Positions 35,862 through 46,202 are shown, counted from the first letter of the stretch. The stretch is 64,000 bases of DNA from Sphingobacterium spiritivorum (GCF_016725325.1 NZ_CP068083.1:3410001-3474000); one strand, 5' to 3'. Numbers and translations are program-made. Notes: generated from the letters alone by a model not told the origin.

Positions 35862-37214
35862 ATGAACAAATTTACGAAAACCTTTTTAACCATACTATTT
35901 CTGATGTCATGTTTTGCAATAACAGCATTACAGGCACAGGAAGTGTATCATTTTCGTATCCATGATGAAATAGGCCCGGCCGCATGGCGTACATTTGATA
36001 AAGCATCTAAAAAAGCTTCAGCGCTCAAATCGGATTATCTGTTAGTAGAGTTAAACACATTTGGCGGAGCAGTCAATTATGCCGATTCTATACGAAGCAG
36101 GCTGCTTAACTCCCCGATGAAGACTGTTGTATATATTAATCATAATGCAGCATCTGCAGGAGCTTTGATTGCTATGGCGTCGGATTATATCTATATGCAA
36201 AAGGGAGCAAGTATAGGAGCTGCCAGTGTTGTGGACGCAAAAGGGGAGGTGCTGCCGGAAAAATATCAATCTTATATGAGAGGACTGATGCGTGCTACAG
36301 CTGAAGCAAAGGGCAGAGATCCGAAGATTGCAGAGGCTTTTGTCGATCCTTCGGTCTCCATTCCAAACCTGAAACCAGATGGTAAATTGCTTACCATGAC
36401 CGCAGATGAAGCGGTGAAGGCTGGTGTGGCTAAAGCAGAAGTATCCGCGAATAAAGAAATCTTTATTGACTTAGGGATTAGTAAACCCACTGTCACTGTG
36501 CACGAAGTCGGAATGATTGACAATATCATTGGTTTTCTGATCAATCCGGTCGTGAGCGGAGCACTTATTCTCTTGATTATCGGAGGTATTTATGCAGAAA
36601 TGCAGACTCCGGGAATCGGATTTGCTCTGGCTGTTGCACTTATAGCAGCTGCATTATTCTTTGCTCCGCTTTATATGGAAGGATTGGCGGCACATTGGGA
36701 AATCGCACTCTTTTTTATAGGTGTTATACTCATCGCTTTAGAGATCTTTGTGATTCCGGGATTCGGGGTTACAGGTATATTGGGTATTATTTGTCTGGTC
36801 TGCGGATTAGCATTCAGTATGGTATCTAATGATTATTTTGATTTTAAACTTGCACATCCGGGTATGCTGTTTAATTCTTTTCTTATTGTAATAGGCTCGA
36901 TGTTTCTGGCTGTAATATTAATGGTGATATTTGGTAAGAATATTTTAAAATCTTCTGCCTTCAAGAGACTTGTACTGGAAGATGAACAAAAGTCAGATCA
37001 GGGATATACTTCTTCTGTATCAAAGGCGAACCTTTTGCATAAGCAAGGTGTTGCAAAGACTGTTCTCCGTCCTTCCGGCAAGATAGAAATAGATGGAGTA
37101 TGGTATGATGCGGTTGCTTTGGATGGATTTATAGATGCAGGAGATCTTATATATGTAGAGAAACATGAAAATTATAACCTTTTCGTCCGTAAGATAGAAG
37201 AACTAAAGGGATAA
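35862..37214 (+). CDS. NfeD-family membrane serine protease (ClpP-class)
   Basis: A 450-aa membrane protein. After a signal peptide (ends ALQAQ) comes a ClpP/crotonase-like protease domain with nucleophile Ser98 in NAASAGALIAMA and probable general base Lys134 in LPEKYQSY. Three to five TM segments and a C-terminal OB-fold NfeD domain (about the last 75 residues: GVAKTVLRPSGKIEIDG) follow. This is the long (1510-N plus NfeD) form, thought to cleave stomatin-like proteins; no stomatin gene adjoins it here. Start ATG 35862 is 40 bp from the divergent DUF4905 start. Confidence 0.92.
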   Translation: MNKFTKTFLTILFLMSCFAITALQAQEVYHFRIHDEIGPAAWRTFDKASKKASALKSDYLLVELNTFGGAVNYADSIRSRLLNSPMKTVVYINHNAASAGALIAMASDYIYMQKGASIGAASVVDAKGEVLPEKYQSYMRGLMRATAEAKGRDPKIAEAFVDPSVSIPNLKPDGKLLTMTADEAVKAGVAKAEVSANKEIFIDLGISKPTVTVHEVGMIDNIIGFLINPVVSGALILLIIGGIYAEMQTPGIGFALAVALIAAALFFAPLYMEGLAAHWEIALFFIGVILIALEIFVIPGFGVTGILGIICLVCGLAFSMVSNDYFDFKLAHPGMLFNSFLIVIGSMFLAVILMVIFGKNILKSSAFKRLVLEDEQKSDQGYTSSVSKANLLHKQGVAKTVLRPSGKIEIDGVWYDAVALDGFIDAGDLIYVEKHENYNLFVRKIEELKG

Positions 37215-37233
37215 ATAGCTCAACGTGAATAGT

Positions 37234-37275
37234 ATAAAAAAGGCTCGGATTCTTCAGAATCCGAGCCTTTTTTAT
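37234..37275. terminator. bidirectional terminator
   Basis: Perfect 20-bp stem (37234-37253 with 37256-37275) with A and T tracts, between convergent NfeD and outer-membrane barrel genes. Confidence 0.93.
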
Positions 37276-37291
37276 AGCGGTAAGCTCTGAT

Positions 37292-38854
37292 TTAGAATTT
37301 TGCACCCAAAGTCAATACTGCATTCGTGCGGTTGTTTTTGATTTCCGCTACAGGATTGGGAGTCTCCCAGAATACTTCTTCAAAAGTATATGGACTTTCG
37401 TAGTATTTCAGCATATTGTGTACTACCGCTACATCCATATACAGAGAGCTGGATAATTTTACACCCAGACCTAAAGTACCTGTATAGTGGCTGTAGTCTG
37501 CGTTTTTATATGGATTACCATAATAATTGAATCCGGCACGACCACTTATGATATTGGTGATCAGGTATTCTCCACCAATTCTGGCATTTATTGCTGCTTT
37601 GTACATCCCTTTAACAGATTTTTCCATATCAACTTCCATCTGTGGATTATAACGGTTTGGTGATCTGAATTTGGTTGTAGAATAGTCCGTCAGATCTGCA
37701 TCTGCCGTAATAAGACCTCTGGGAAAAAATTTTGTAATACCCAGACTATATTGAAACGGCGTAATGATGTTGATATCATCCTCAGTATTGTAAGAGTCTG
37801 ATTTATATGGGTCTAATGCAGTAGTTCCACCTGTATAATAGATATCCGTATAGGAATTTGTATTATCCTGTACAGCTATCCAGGTTGGCGTCTTGATAGT
37901 CAATCCCAGATTCCAGTCCTGTGCAGGTTTGTATATCATACCTAATTTAAAATCTACTCCTGAACCTTCTGTATATTGATTGTAGTAATCATCCAATGCA
38001 TATTTGATTCCTACATATTTACTTTCTGCTGTAGTAGGGTCAAGATACGGGGAGTTTGGATTTCTACTTCTGATTTCTTCGCTGTTTTTGGTAGATCCTT
38101 CTTCTGTAAACTTCTGTGCCGTCTCATACTTGAAAGAAACCATCGAGAAAGAAGCCCCTATATAGAATTTATTACTATAATTCGCTCCGAAAGAAAGAGT
38201 TGTTCTTGAGCGATCTCCTTTTTCAAGAACATTATTTTGCTGATATTTATCCGCTCCTTCTTTTGCCAGAGGAAAATAACCTCTGTCATTAATATCCGGA
38301 TAGCCCTCCATAAAGAAAGACCTATACAAATCTTTTCCCCAAGGAGTATCATCCTGTGTATACATAAGATCTGCTAATGTTTGCCCTTTGGTGCTTTCAT
38401 TATTTGTTCCTGAATACAGAATCTTGTTGCGAAAATTATTAGTCTTATCGTAGCTCAATCCCACATTAAAATTAAGCCATCCCTCTGTCAGATCTGCTCC
38501 CAATCCTCTTGCTGAAGGAAAATGAAAGACTACACCTGCGTTATCAATCAAAAAGCGTCCCTGATTCTGACTGTTGGACTGACCGAAATAGTTTGTCTTG
38601 CTGTTATTATTAAAATAATTAAAGGTGACACCTATGTCCGACTGTCCGTAAAATCCTAAACCTGCAGGGTTGCCGGATATGGAACTCAGATCGCCTCCTA
38701 AAGCGGTCTGTACATTACCCATACCTTTGAAACGTGCTGTTCCTCCGGGATATTCCTGAGAAAAAAGAAGTGCTTCTTTTTCAAATTGCGCATGTGCCGT
38801 TCCTATTATTCCACAAAGGAAAAATGATGAAAGTAGTAAGTGTTTGATATTCAT
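37292..38854 (-). CDS. FadL/PorV-like outer-membrane beta-barrel protein
   Basis: A 520-aa outer-membrane protein with signal peptide ending AHAQ. The segment SSISGNPAGLGFY near residue 60 is the NPAG signature shared by FadL-type transporters and Bacteroidota PorV-like barrels; alternating strands continue to the C-terminal aromatic residue (LGAKF). Similar proteins are often called hemin receptor or transport barrel; the ligand is not known. It is a single gene, with the lipoprotein gene at 38932 upstream on the same strand. Confidence 0.85.
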   Translation of the reverse strand: MNIKHLLLSSFFLCGIIGTAHAQFEKEALLFSQEYPGGTARFKGMGNVQTALGGDLSSISGNPAGLGFYGQSDIGVTFNYFNNNSKTNYFGQSNSQNQGRFLIDNAGVVFHFPSARGLGADLTEGWLNFNVGLSYDKTNNFRNKILYSGTNNESTKGQTLADLMYTQDDTPWGKDLYRSFFMEGYPDINDRGYFPLAKEGADKYQQNNVLEKGDRSRTTLSFGANYSNKFYIGASFSMVSFKYETAQKFTEEGSTKNSEEIRSRNPNSPYLDPTTAESKYVGIKYALDDYYNQYTEGSGVDFKLGMIYKPAQDWNLGLTIKTPTWIAVQDNTNSYTDIYYTGGTTALDPYKSDSYNTEDDINIITPFQYSLGITKFFPRGLITADADLTDYSTTKFRSPNRYNPQMEVDMEKSVKGMYKAAINARIGGEYLITNIISGRAGFNYYGNPYKNADYSHYTGTLGLGVKLSSSLYMDVAVVHNMLKYYESPYTFEEVFWETPNPVAEIKNNRTNAVLTLGAKF

Positions 38855-38931
38855 ACGTAAATGAAGTATTTATTGCAAAATAATAGTCAATACGCAAGAG
38901 CATATTGACTATTAGTAAGTTTGTTTATGGT

Positions 38932-40056
38932 TTAACGTCTTCCGGAACGTCCAGAGCCTCCGCCGGATGAACCTCCTCCTGATCTGGAGCTTCCGCCACC
39001 CATACTAGGTGATGCAGATCTGCCCGAAGAGGGTGATGGTGTATATGACGGTCTGGATGCCGGTTGATCATATGTTCTGCCTGAAGAAGAACGACCTGAA
39101 GATGTTTCTCTTGATCTGGTGTCAGCCGGACGAGATGTAGAGCGGGTAGATGGAGCTACGCGTTCTGAAGTCCCTTGTCTTGAGCTGGTTCTGCCTGAGT
39201 TAATATCTCTTGTATCTCTGTAGATCGCATTATTATCTCTTGCTGTTCCGGATCTTCCGGATGCAGTCCCTGATCTTCCGGAGCTGCTTCTGTCAGAACC
39301 GCTAACCGCAGATCTGCCGCTGGTCGAACGTGATGATCTTCCGGAGCTTGTACCTGTGATTCTGCCATTCGCATCTCTGCTTACAGCGATGCCGCTTCTG
39401 TTGCTGCTTCTTCCTGAAGATGCACTTCTAGAAGAAGTTCTTACATTAGAATAGTTATTGCGGTAAGCTGTTGAACGGTTGGATGCTACACGGTAATTGC
39501 CTGCATAATGTCCGTTACCATAGTAAGGATGACCCCATGAGTTATAGTAGGAATTATATCCCCAGTAGTTACCCCATCCGAAGCCCGGATAACCGTAGCC
39601 ATAGTAAGGGTAGCCACCCCAGCCGAAGCCTCCGCCCCAACCGAAACCACCTCCCCAGCCAAAGCCAAGTGACCATCCGCCACCCCAGCCCCAACCAAGG
39701 CCTAATCCAAATCCGCTATATCCGTACCATGGATCAAACCATGGATCGTAATATGACATGCCCGGTGAAGAATAATAGAATCTGTTGATTCTGTTTGCAT
39801 ATTCCAGTTCGCCCATATCATCATATCCGTTATTATATTCATCGTCCGAATATTCGTCCGCATAATAGGAATCATCCTGTGCATATTGATCTCCGTCAGT
39901 ATAATAATAATCCGGACTCTGATACACTCTCTGAGCCTTAGATTGGTTATTATAGACATCATCTCTATAGGTGATTTGCTTATTGGTTGAGCAGGAGCCA
40001 AGTGCTATGACCGCGGCTATTGCCAACCCACCGAATAATAATCTATTTTTTTTCAT
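38932..40056 (-). CDS. low-complexity Gly/Tyr/Ser/Arg-rich lipoprotein
   Basis: A 374-aa lipoprotein (lipobox GSC). Three zones follow: an acidic Tyr/Asp-rich stretch (to about residue 95), a Gly/Trp/Tyr-rich stretch of tandem GWGGGFGWGG-like repeats (about 115-175), and a long Ser/Arg/Gly tail dominated by SGRS units. No enzyme domain is visible. The composition suggests a surface or matrix structural protein. The segment is base-biased through repeats, so length variation between strains is expected. ATG 40056 is chosen over 40065. It is divergent from proS. Confidence 0.85.
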   Translation of the reverse strand: MKKNRLLFGGLAIAAVIALGSCSTNKQITYRDDVYNNQSKAQRVYQSPDYYYTDGDQYAQDDSYYADEYSDDEYNNGYDDMGELEYANRINRFYYSSPGMSYYDPWFDPWYGYSGFGLGLGWGWGGGWSLGFGWGGGFGWGGGFGWGGYPYYGYGYPGFGWGNYWGYNSYYNSWGHPYYGNGHYAGNYRVASNRSTAYRNNYSNVRTSSRSASSGRSSNRSGIAVSRDANGRITGTSSGRSSRSTSGRSAVSGSDRSSSGRSGTASGRSGTARDNNAIYRDTRDINSGRTSSRQGTSERVAPSTRSTSRPADTRSRETSSGRSSSGRTYDQPASRPSYTPSPSSGRSASPSMGGGSSRSGGGSSGGGSGRSGRR

Positions 40057-40237
40057 GATTTCCATACCAGTTAACCTTCGACAATTACAGTCTTATTTAT
40101 TATCTTAGACGCCAAATTAAGTGATTAGTTTAACGCGTCCTGTAAAATAATTTAAAATTACGGATTTTAATCCATTCACTACTTATGGAGACGGAAATTA
40201 ATCCCATAATGTTACAAATTTTTGAAGAAATACATAT

Positions 40238-41710
40238 ATGAGTAAAGGAATTACAAGTAGAGCAGAAGATTATTCGCAGTGGTATAATGACCTTGTTATC
40301 AAGGCGGATCTGGCCGAATATTCTGCGGTAAGAGGATGTATGGTGATCAAGCCATACGGATATGCCATCTGGGAGCGCATGCAGGCGATTCTGGATAAGA
40401 TGTTTAAAGATACCGGTCACAGTAATGCTTACTTTCCTTTATTTATCCCCAAGTCTTTCTTTTCTAAGGAAGCTTCTCACGTAGAAGGGTTTGCAACGGA
40501 GTGTGCCGTAGTAACACATTACCGCCTGAAGAATGACGGGTCTGGAAATATTATTGTTGATGAGGACGCAAAACTTGAAGAGGAACTGATTGTAAGACCG
40601 ACTTCGGAAACTATTATATGGAATACATACCGCGGTTGGATAGAATCCTACCGTGATTTGCCGATTCTGGTAAATCAGTGGGCGAATGTTGTGCGTTGGG
40701 AAATGCGTACACGTTTGTTTTTGCGTACAGCAGAATTTTTGTGGCAGGAAGGACACACTGCTCATGCTACAAGTCAGGAAGCCATAGAAGAAACGGAAAA
40801 AATGTTGGGTGTATATGCTCATTTTGCAGAAAACTATTTAGCTGTTCCGGTAGTAAAAGGTACAAAGACTGAAAACGAACGTTTTGCCGGAGCATTGGAT
40901 ACCTATTGTATTGAGGCGCTAATGCAGGATGGTAAGGCTTTGCAGGCGGGAACTTCTCACTTTTTGGGACAGAACTTTGCTAAAGCCTTTGATGTCAAGT
41001 TTACGTCTAAGGAAGGTAAACAGGAACATGTCTGGGCATCTTCATGGGGAGTGTCAACCCGTTTGATGGGTGCACTTATTATGGCGCATTCGGACGATCA
41101 GGGATTGGTGTTGCCACCTATGCTGGCACCTATTCAGGTGGTGATCGTTCCCATTTACAGAACGGATGAGGAAAAAGCAAATATCGATGTTTTCGTGGAT
41201 GGATTAAATGCCGAGCTGAAAGCAAAAAATATTTCTGTTAAATACGATGACCGTGATACACAACGTCCGGGCTTCAAATTTGCAGAATGGGAACTCAAAG
41301 GGGTGCCTTTGCGTGTGGCAGTTGGCGCACGTGATATGCAGAATGGTACTGTTGAACTGGCTCGCAGGGATACACAAACTAAAGAAACGGTTTCTCAGGA
41401 AGGTTTATCAGGTCTGATCGAAGGCCTGCTGGATACCATTCAACAAAATATTTTCCAGAAAGCATTAACTTTCAGGGATAGTCATATTACTGAAGTGAAT
41501 TCTTACGAAGAATTTAAAGATGTATTGGAAAACAAAGGCGGATTTATTTCCTGTCATTGGGATGGAACTGTGGAAACTGAAAAACGTGTGAAAGAAGAAA
41601 CTAAAGCAACTATTCGCTGTGTGCCTTTAGATGCGAAAGAAGAAGAAGGAGTCTGTATATTTACCGGTAAGCCTTCTAACAAGAGAGTTTTATTTGCGAA
41701 AGCTTATTAA
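40238..41710 (+). CDS. proS: prolyl-tRNA synthetase (archaeal/eukaryotic type)
   Basis: Charges tRNA-Pro. A 490-aa class II synthetase of the ProS type 3 group, lacking the YbaK-like editing insertion of the bacterial long form. Motif 2 region [20 protein letters not shown], the TSHFLGQNF segment, motif 3 near [25 protein letters not shown], a HGTP anticodon-binding domain (from about residue 290) and a C-terminal zinc-binding-like domain ending FAKAY are recognisable. Normal length and start. Confidence 0.97.
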   Translation: MSKGITSRAEDYSQWYNDLVIKADLAEYSAVRGCMVIKPYGYAIWERMQAILDKMFKDTGHSNAYFPLFIPKSFFSKEASHVEGFATECAVVTHYRLKNDGSGNIIVDEDAKLEEELIVRPTSETIIWNTYRGWIESYRDLPILVNQWANVVRWEMRTRLFLRTAEFLWQEGHTAHATSQEAIEETEKMLGVYAHFAENYLAVPVVKGTKTENERFAGALDTYCIEALMQDGKALQAGTSHFLGQNFAKAFDVKFTSKEGKQEHVWASSWGVSTRLMGALIMAHSDDQGLVLPPMLAPIQVVIVPIYRTDEEKANIDVFVDGLNAELKAKNISVKYDDRDTQRPGFKFAEWELKGVPLRVAVGARDMQNGTVELARRDTQTKETVSQEGLSGLIEGLLDTIQQNIFQKALTFRDSHITEVNSYEEFKDVLENKGGFISCHWDGTVETEKRVKEETKATIRCVPLDAKEEEGVCIFTGKPSNKRVLFAKAY

Positions 41711-41759
41711 TAAGAATTGATTGAAAACAGGAAGTTTTACTTCTTTAAAATACTGATAT

Positions 41760-42545
41760 ATGCGTTACCTGATATTGGGTTGCGGTTGGGTAGGTGAGTA
41801 TGTCGCCCGATTATGGATTGCTGAAGGGCATGAAGTATGGGCATCTACTACCACATCAGAAAAATACCATCGGCTGTTGCCCGATGGTATTTTTGCTTTT
41901 GTACATAATTTTGATGATGACAATCCTATTCCGTATAATTTTCCGGAAAGCTTTGATTACATTCTGGTTAGTGTACCCGCAACTAAGCGACACGGTGAAG
42001 ATACTCTTGCCAAAAGATTTGATCGGGTATTCGGATTTGTTTCGAAACTGACTTATAGTAAACTTATTTTTCTCAGTTCTGTGGGAATTTATCCGGATGT
42101 TTCCGGAAATATGTTTGAGCAGGGGTGGGACAGAAATGAGCTTGATGCAAAGTTGTTAATGGCTGAAGAATCGGTACAGCGGCTTAGCAGGGTGATTGTT
42201 TACCGTTTAGGGGGCTTATTTGGCAAAGAGCGGATTTTTGCCAAATATTTCCAGCATAAGGTGTGTACAACCGGGGGGCAGCTTTGCAATTTTGTTCACT
42301 TGGAAGATGTAGCTGCACTGATCTGTCTGGGGTTTGCTACTGATCTTAAAAAGGGACTTTATAACGTAGTTACTCCTGCTCATCCTCTGAAACATGATGT
42401 TATCTTAGCCTCAGCTCAAAAGTATGGTTTTGCTGTTCCTGAAGCTTTTCGGGATGAAGATTCTTTTCAAAAAAAGGTACACGGATCTTTACTTCAGGAT
42501 GAACTGAATTATACTTTTAAATTCCCTTCTCCGTTAGATTTTTGA
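41760..42545 (+). CDS. NAD(P)-dependent epimerase/dehydratase-like protein
   Basis: A 261-aa Rossmann protein beginning YLILGCGWVGEYVARLW, a G-x-G-x-x-G cofactor site. It lacks the Ser-Tyr-x3-Lys catalytic set of true epimerases in a clear form; YRLGGLFGKER and an HLEDVA segment are the usual extended-SDR landmarks. The substrate is unknown. It lies between proS and the transsulfuration gene and is probably transcribed with one of them. Confidence 0.8.
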   Translation: MRYLILGCGWVGEYVARLWIAEGHEVWASTTTSEKYHRLLPDGIFAFVHNFDDDNPIPYNFPESFDYILVSVPATKRHGEDTLAKRFDRVFGFVSKLTYSKLIFLSSVGIYPDVSGNMFEQGWDRNELDAKLLMAEESVQRLSRVIVYRLGGLFGKERIFAKYFQHKVCTTGGQLCNFVHLEDVAALICLGFATDLKKGLYNVVTPAHPLKHDVILASAQKYGFAVPEAFRDEDSFQKKVHGSLLQDELNYTFKFPSPLDF

Positions 42546-42576
42546 TAAATTTACATTTCACTAAACAAACAGAATA

Positions 42577-43722
42577 ATGGCTTATAAATTTGCAACAAAA
42601 GCGATTCATGCCGGTCAGCAGGCAGATCCGACAACCGGAGCCGTGATGACCCCTATATATCAGACTTCTACATATCAGCAAGCTTCTCCCGGAGATCATA
42701 AAGGTTTTGAGTATTCCCGCGGGACTAATCCTACACGTAAAGCTTTGGAAGACTGTCTGGCAGCGCTGGAAAACGGAAAACACGGTCTGGCTTTTGCCAG
42801 CGGCATGGCTGCTACAGACTGTGTGCTGAGACTGTTGAAACCGGGGGATGAAGTGGTGACAGGTGACGATCTGTATGGCGGGTCGTATCGTATATTTACG
42901 AAAGTATATGAACAATATGGTATTACTTTCAAATTTGTCAATACTTCTGATGCAGAAGCTGTGCAGGCTGCCATAACGGATAAGACAAAACTGATCTGGG
43001 TAGAAACACCAACAAATCCTACTCTGAAGCTGGCAGATATCGAAGCTATCGGTCAGATTGCCAAAGCCGCCAATGCTTTATATGTAGTAGATAATACATT
43101 TGCTTCTCCTTATTTACAGAATCCCCTGGATCTGGGAGCAGATATTGTAATGCATTCTGCTACAAAATATATTAACGGACATTCTGATGTTGTCATGGGA
43201 GCGCTGATCCTGAATGATGATGAAGTATACAAACAGTTATGGTTTTACTACAATGCCTGTGGAGGTACTCCCGGCCCTCAGGATTCTTTTCTAGCACTTC
43301 GTGGTATCAAGACTTTACATCTTCGTATGGAGGCTCATTGTGCTAACGGACGTAAGGTTGCTGAATTCCTGAAAAATCATCCTAAGGTAGAAACAATCTA
43401 CTGGCCGGGTTTTGAAGATCACCCGGGACATGAGATCGCTAAAAAACAAATGCGGGATTTCGGAGGAATGATTTCTATCGTACTGAAAGGGGCGGATATG
43501 CAGGAAACTTTCCGTATTTCTTCCCGCTTCAAGGTGTTTACGCTTGCTGAATCACTGGGAGGAGTAGAATCGCTGATAAATCATCCGGCAACTATGACAC
43601 ATGGCTCTATTCCGAAGGAAGCACGGGAAAAGGTAGGTGTAGTCGATAATCTGCTCCGCCTCTCGGTTGGGATAGAAGATGCTGATGATCTGATTGAAGA
43701 TCTGAAACAAGCATTGGCTTAA
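42577..43722 (+). CDS. PLP-dependent transsulfuration enzyme (cystathionine gamma-synthase/lyase type)
   Basis: A 381-aa enzyme of the Cys/Met metabolism family. PLP-binding Lys197 is in HSATKYINGHSDV, with the substrate-side SRGTNPT motif near residue 47 and the SGMAATD motif near 75. Whether it acts as MetB (synthase) or a gamma-lyase cannot be settled from sequence alone; its general form is closest to the CGS/CGL group. A MITE-like element or terminator lies after it. Confidence 0.93.
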   Translation: MAYKFATKAIHAGQQADPTTGAVMTPIYQTSTYQQASPGDHKGFEYSRGTNPTRKALEDCLAALENGKHGLAFASGMAATDCVLRLLKPGDEVVTGDDLYGGSYRIFTKVYEQYGITFKFVNTSDAEAVQAAITDKTKLIWVETPTNPTLKLADIEAIGQIAKAANALYVVDNTFASPYLQNPLDLGADIVMHSATKYINGHSDVVMGALILNDDEVYKQLWFYYNACGGTPGPQDSFLALRGIKTLHLRMEAHCANGRKVAEFLKNHPKVETIYWPGFEDHPGHEIAKKQMRDFGGMISIVLKGADMQETFRISSRFKVFTLAESLGGVESLINHPATMTHGSIPKEAREKVGVVDNLLRLSVGIEDADDLIEDLKQALA

Positions 43723-43738
43723 TATTATTTTTTTTCAG

Positions 43739-43829
43739 GGCTGTCTCAAAAGTATCTCTTCATAGCCGATCTGTTTCCCAATCATAGGACAGAAATGTTG
43801 TTAGGTAAGAGACTGAATTGGAGACAGCC
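43739..43829. mobile_element. MITE-like element or IS remnant, also a possible terminator
   Basis: GGCTGTCTC (43739-43747) and GAGACAGCC (43821-43829) are perfect inverted repeats, with a second matching block TCTCTT/AAGAGA (43755-43760 with 43807-43812). Such GGCTGTCTC-type ends resemble IS termini. The interior (about 73 nt) has no reading frame. A T7 tract after the right end would make it a terminator for the upstream gene. No clear target duplication was found. Confidence 0.6.
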
Positions 43830-43844
43830 TTTTTTTACGTGATC

Positions 43845-44621
43845 ATGTCTGATTTTAATATAAAAGAATTTTTGGATCTAAAGGTTGAACAGTATAACCA
43901 GCCTGGTTTTATTCCTAATGACCCTATCTGTATTCCTCATTTATTTTCAAGGAAACAGGATATTGAGATCATGGGCTTTTTTGCTTCTATTCTGGCCTGG
44001 GGACAGCGTAAGACTATTATTAATAAATGCAGGGAGCTGATTGAGCGCATGGATGGGGCACCTTTTGATTTTATACGGCAGCATGAAGAGACTGACTTGA
44101 AACAGTTGCTGGGATTTAAACACCGTACCTTCAACGATACAGACCTATTGTATTTCATCAACTTTTTCAAGTACCATTTTTCAGTGTTTGATTCTCTGGA
44201 AGATGCCTTTTTGATTGGACAGGAGCAGGCAAAAGAAGTGTCAGTAGAGAAAGCGCTGAATGCTTTTAAGGCTTATTTCTTCTCGCTTCCGGATTTTCCT
44301 TTACGTACAAGAAAACATATCAGTGCTCCTGTACAAAAATCGACTGTAAAGCGTATAAATATGTTTTTGCGCTGGATGGTGCGTCAGGATAATAATGGTG
44401 TTGATTTTGGAATCTGGACCCGGATTCATCCAAAGGATCTGATTTGTCCGTGCGATCTTCATGTAGAAAGAGTAGCTCGTAAATTTGGGTTGATTACGCT
44501 TGATAAAGTGAATTGGAAAACGGCTCTTGAGCTTACCGACAATCTCCGGTTACTGGACCCTATGGATCCGGTTAAATATGATTTTGCATTGTTTGGACTG
44601 GGAGTAGAGAGGGAGATGTAA
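43845..44621 (+). CDS. TIGR02757-family (DUF2400) protein
   Basis: A 258-aa protein with the typical N-terminal DFNIKEFLDLKVEQYN, FFASILAWGQRKTI and C-terminal RLLDPMDPVKYDFALFGLG of the TIGR02757/DUF2400 family. It is basic in the middle, with KHISAPVQKSTVKRINMFLRWMVR, suggesting nucleic-acid binding; family function is unknown. Start ATG 43845 is chosen over a TTG at 43818 that lies inside the MITE-like repeat. Confidence 0.85.
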   Translation: MSDFNIKEFLDLKVEQYNQPGFIPNDPICIPHLFSRKQDIEIMGFFASILAWGQRKTIINKCRELIERMDGAPFDFIRQHEETDLKQLLGFKHRTFNDTDLLYFINFFKYHFSVFDSLEDAFLIGQEQAKEVSVEKALNAFKAYFFSLPDFPLRTRKHISAPVQKSTVKRINMFLRWMVRQDNNGVDFGIWTRIHPKDLICPCDLHVERVARKFGLITLDKVNWKTALELTDNLRLLDPMDPVKYDFALFGLGVEREM

Positions 44622-44840
44622 AAAATCTTAGGGATCCTTATCGCTGTGATATGGAACTCTATCCATTCGGGTAATAAATTCTTTAAGCATATTTAAGCTT
44701 TTGGATATTTTTAAAAATCTGTATATTAGCTAAATAGATCTGAATTTCATGTTGAAATGTGAGCATGATCAGTATTCTTAGCTTTATCCTTTTACGGATA
44801 ATTGTTTAAAACCAAATAACACTAACTATTATTAATATCC

Positions 44841-46202
44841 ATGAGTAGAAAATTGAAACCAGTTTTTAAAGGGGCTTTGTTATTTCTTATTGTAAGTTAT
44901 GGTATGCATAATTTATATGCTCAACAGGGAAAAGAATTACAGATTACAAACCAAAAATCAACCCTAAAAAAATCAAGTTCTTCTTATTTTTTAGATTACT
45001 TTAAACGGAATCTGGAAACGGAAAATCTGGAAAAAATAGAACCTGTTTATTATAATCAAACTATTCCGACGCATCTTTTAAAGTTGGAAAAGGAAACAAT
45101 CTGGGAACTTTGGAAGGATGCCAATAAGGATAGATTAGCAACGTTTGTTCCTGCGGGCAAGGATGGAACAGAATTTATCTGGAATATTCCACAGGGACAG
45201 CGCATGAAAATAAAAACCTTTGTGAAAGGAAATAAACCTGCTTCCGGCTATCCTTTTTTTATAAATCTACACGGAGGCGGAGGATACAGCGAATTATCGG
45301 GACCATGGGATTCTGAAACAAACGCTTATGAATGGATGGCTGCCCAAAAACTGGGGAATGCTTATCAGGATAGTCCTGCATATTATTTTGTGCCGCGTAT
45401 GGCAGATGACAGAATAGGAAGATGGTATTATCAGCCTCAACAAGTTACCTGGCTGAGAGCCTGGCAACTGGCGGTACTTTCAAATGAAATAGACCCGGAC
45501 AGAACATATATATTGGGGATTTCGGAAGGAGGATACGGAAGTTTTAGAATGGGAACTTTCTATGCAGATTATTTCGCAGGATTAGGACCTATGGCCGGTC
45601 CGGAAACTAAAGAAGCAGCTCCGATCGAGAATTTAAGAAATACATCCGTTCGCATTGAAGTAGGAGAGTTTGATCGCGGATTCGGTCGTAATGAAATGGG
45701 AATTTCCTGGAAGAACAGGCTTGATAGTGCTGCTTTGGCTAACCCGGGTTATTTTAACCATGTCGTGACCATTCAACCTGGTAAGGGGCATGGTATCAAC
45801 TATTATGATGTGACTCCCTGGTTGATCAAACAAAGCAAAAGAGTCACTTATCCTGATGTATTGTCATTTATGTATTATGATACCGACGGTGCTTACAGAA
45901 AAGGTTTTGGGTATGTGAGACTGGATGGTCTGAGTAAAGAGGGAGGAAGGAAATCTTTTAAAATTGAAAAAAACGGAAACAACTATGATATCACTACAAA
46001 AGAAGTGAAAGGTACCGTTTCCGGACAAATTGATCTTTATGTGGATAAAGTAGATTTTACTAAACCAGTAAAAGTCAGGCTTAACGGAAAAGAGGTCTTC
46101 AATGGGAAAGTTAAAAATAATTTTGCTGTAGTGGTGGAGAGTATAGCCCTGTTTGGTGATCCGGGACGTATTTATGCGGCCAAAGTAGAATTGAATATTT
46201 AG
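44841..46202 (+). CDS. secreted alpha/beta-hydrolase (esterase-like)
   Basis: A 453-aa exported protein with a signal peptide ending LYAQQ. An alpha/beta-hydrolase domain has the oxyanion-hole HGGGG near residue 145 and nucleophile Ser228 in GISEGGYGS. Potential Asp and His partners are EFDRGF and KGHGINYYD. The final 75 residues are a beta-rich module (KVRLNGKEVFNG) as seen after many Bacteroidota peptidases and esterases. Ester or polyester substrates are possible; no substrate-binding residues are recognised. The 219 bp upstream show no clear promoter. Confidence 0.82.
   Translation: MSRKLKPVFKGALLFLIVSYGMHNLYAQQGKELQITNQKSTLKKSSSSYFLDYFKRNLETENLEKIEPVYYNQTIPTHLLKLEKETIWELWKDANKDRLATFVPAGKDGTEFIWNIPQGQRMKIKTFVKGNKPASGYPFFINLHGGGGYSELSGPWDSETNAYEWMAAQKLGNAYQDSPAYYFVPRMADDRIGRWYYQPQQVTWLRAWQLAVLSNEIDPDRTYILGISEGGYGSFRMGTFYADYFAGLGPMAGPETKEAAPIENLRNTSVRIEVGEFDRGFGRNEMGISWKNRLDSAALANPGYFNHVVTIQPGKGHGINYYDVTPWLIKQSKRVTYPDVLSFMYYDTDGAYRKGFGYVRLDGLSKEGGRKSFKIEKNGNNYDITTKEVKGTVSGQIDLYVDKVDFTKPVKVRLNGKEVFNGKVKNNFAVVVESIALFGDPGRIYAAKVELNI

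Noticed and set aside
39156..40001. Long alternative frames across the Gly/Ser-rich lipoprotein gene
   Set aside because: They arise from repeat composition, have no start signals or family features, and overlap a gene with a clear lipoprotein signal.
43818..43844. TTG 43818 as the start of the TIGR02757 gene
   Set aside because: It lies in the right inverted end of the MITE-like element and adds residues unlike the family.
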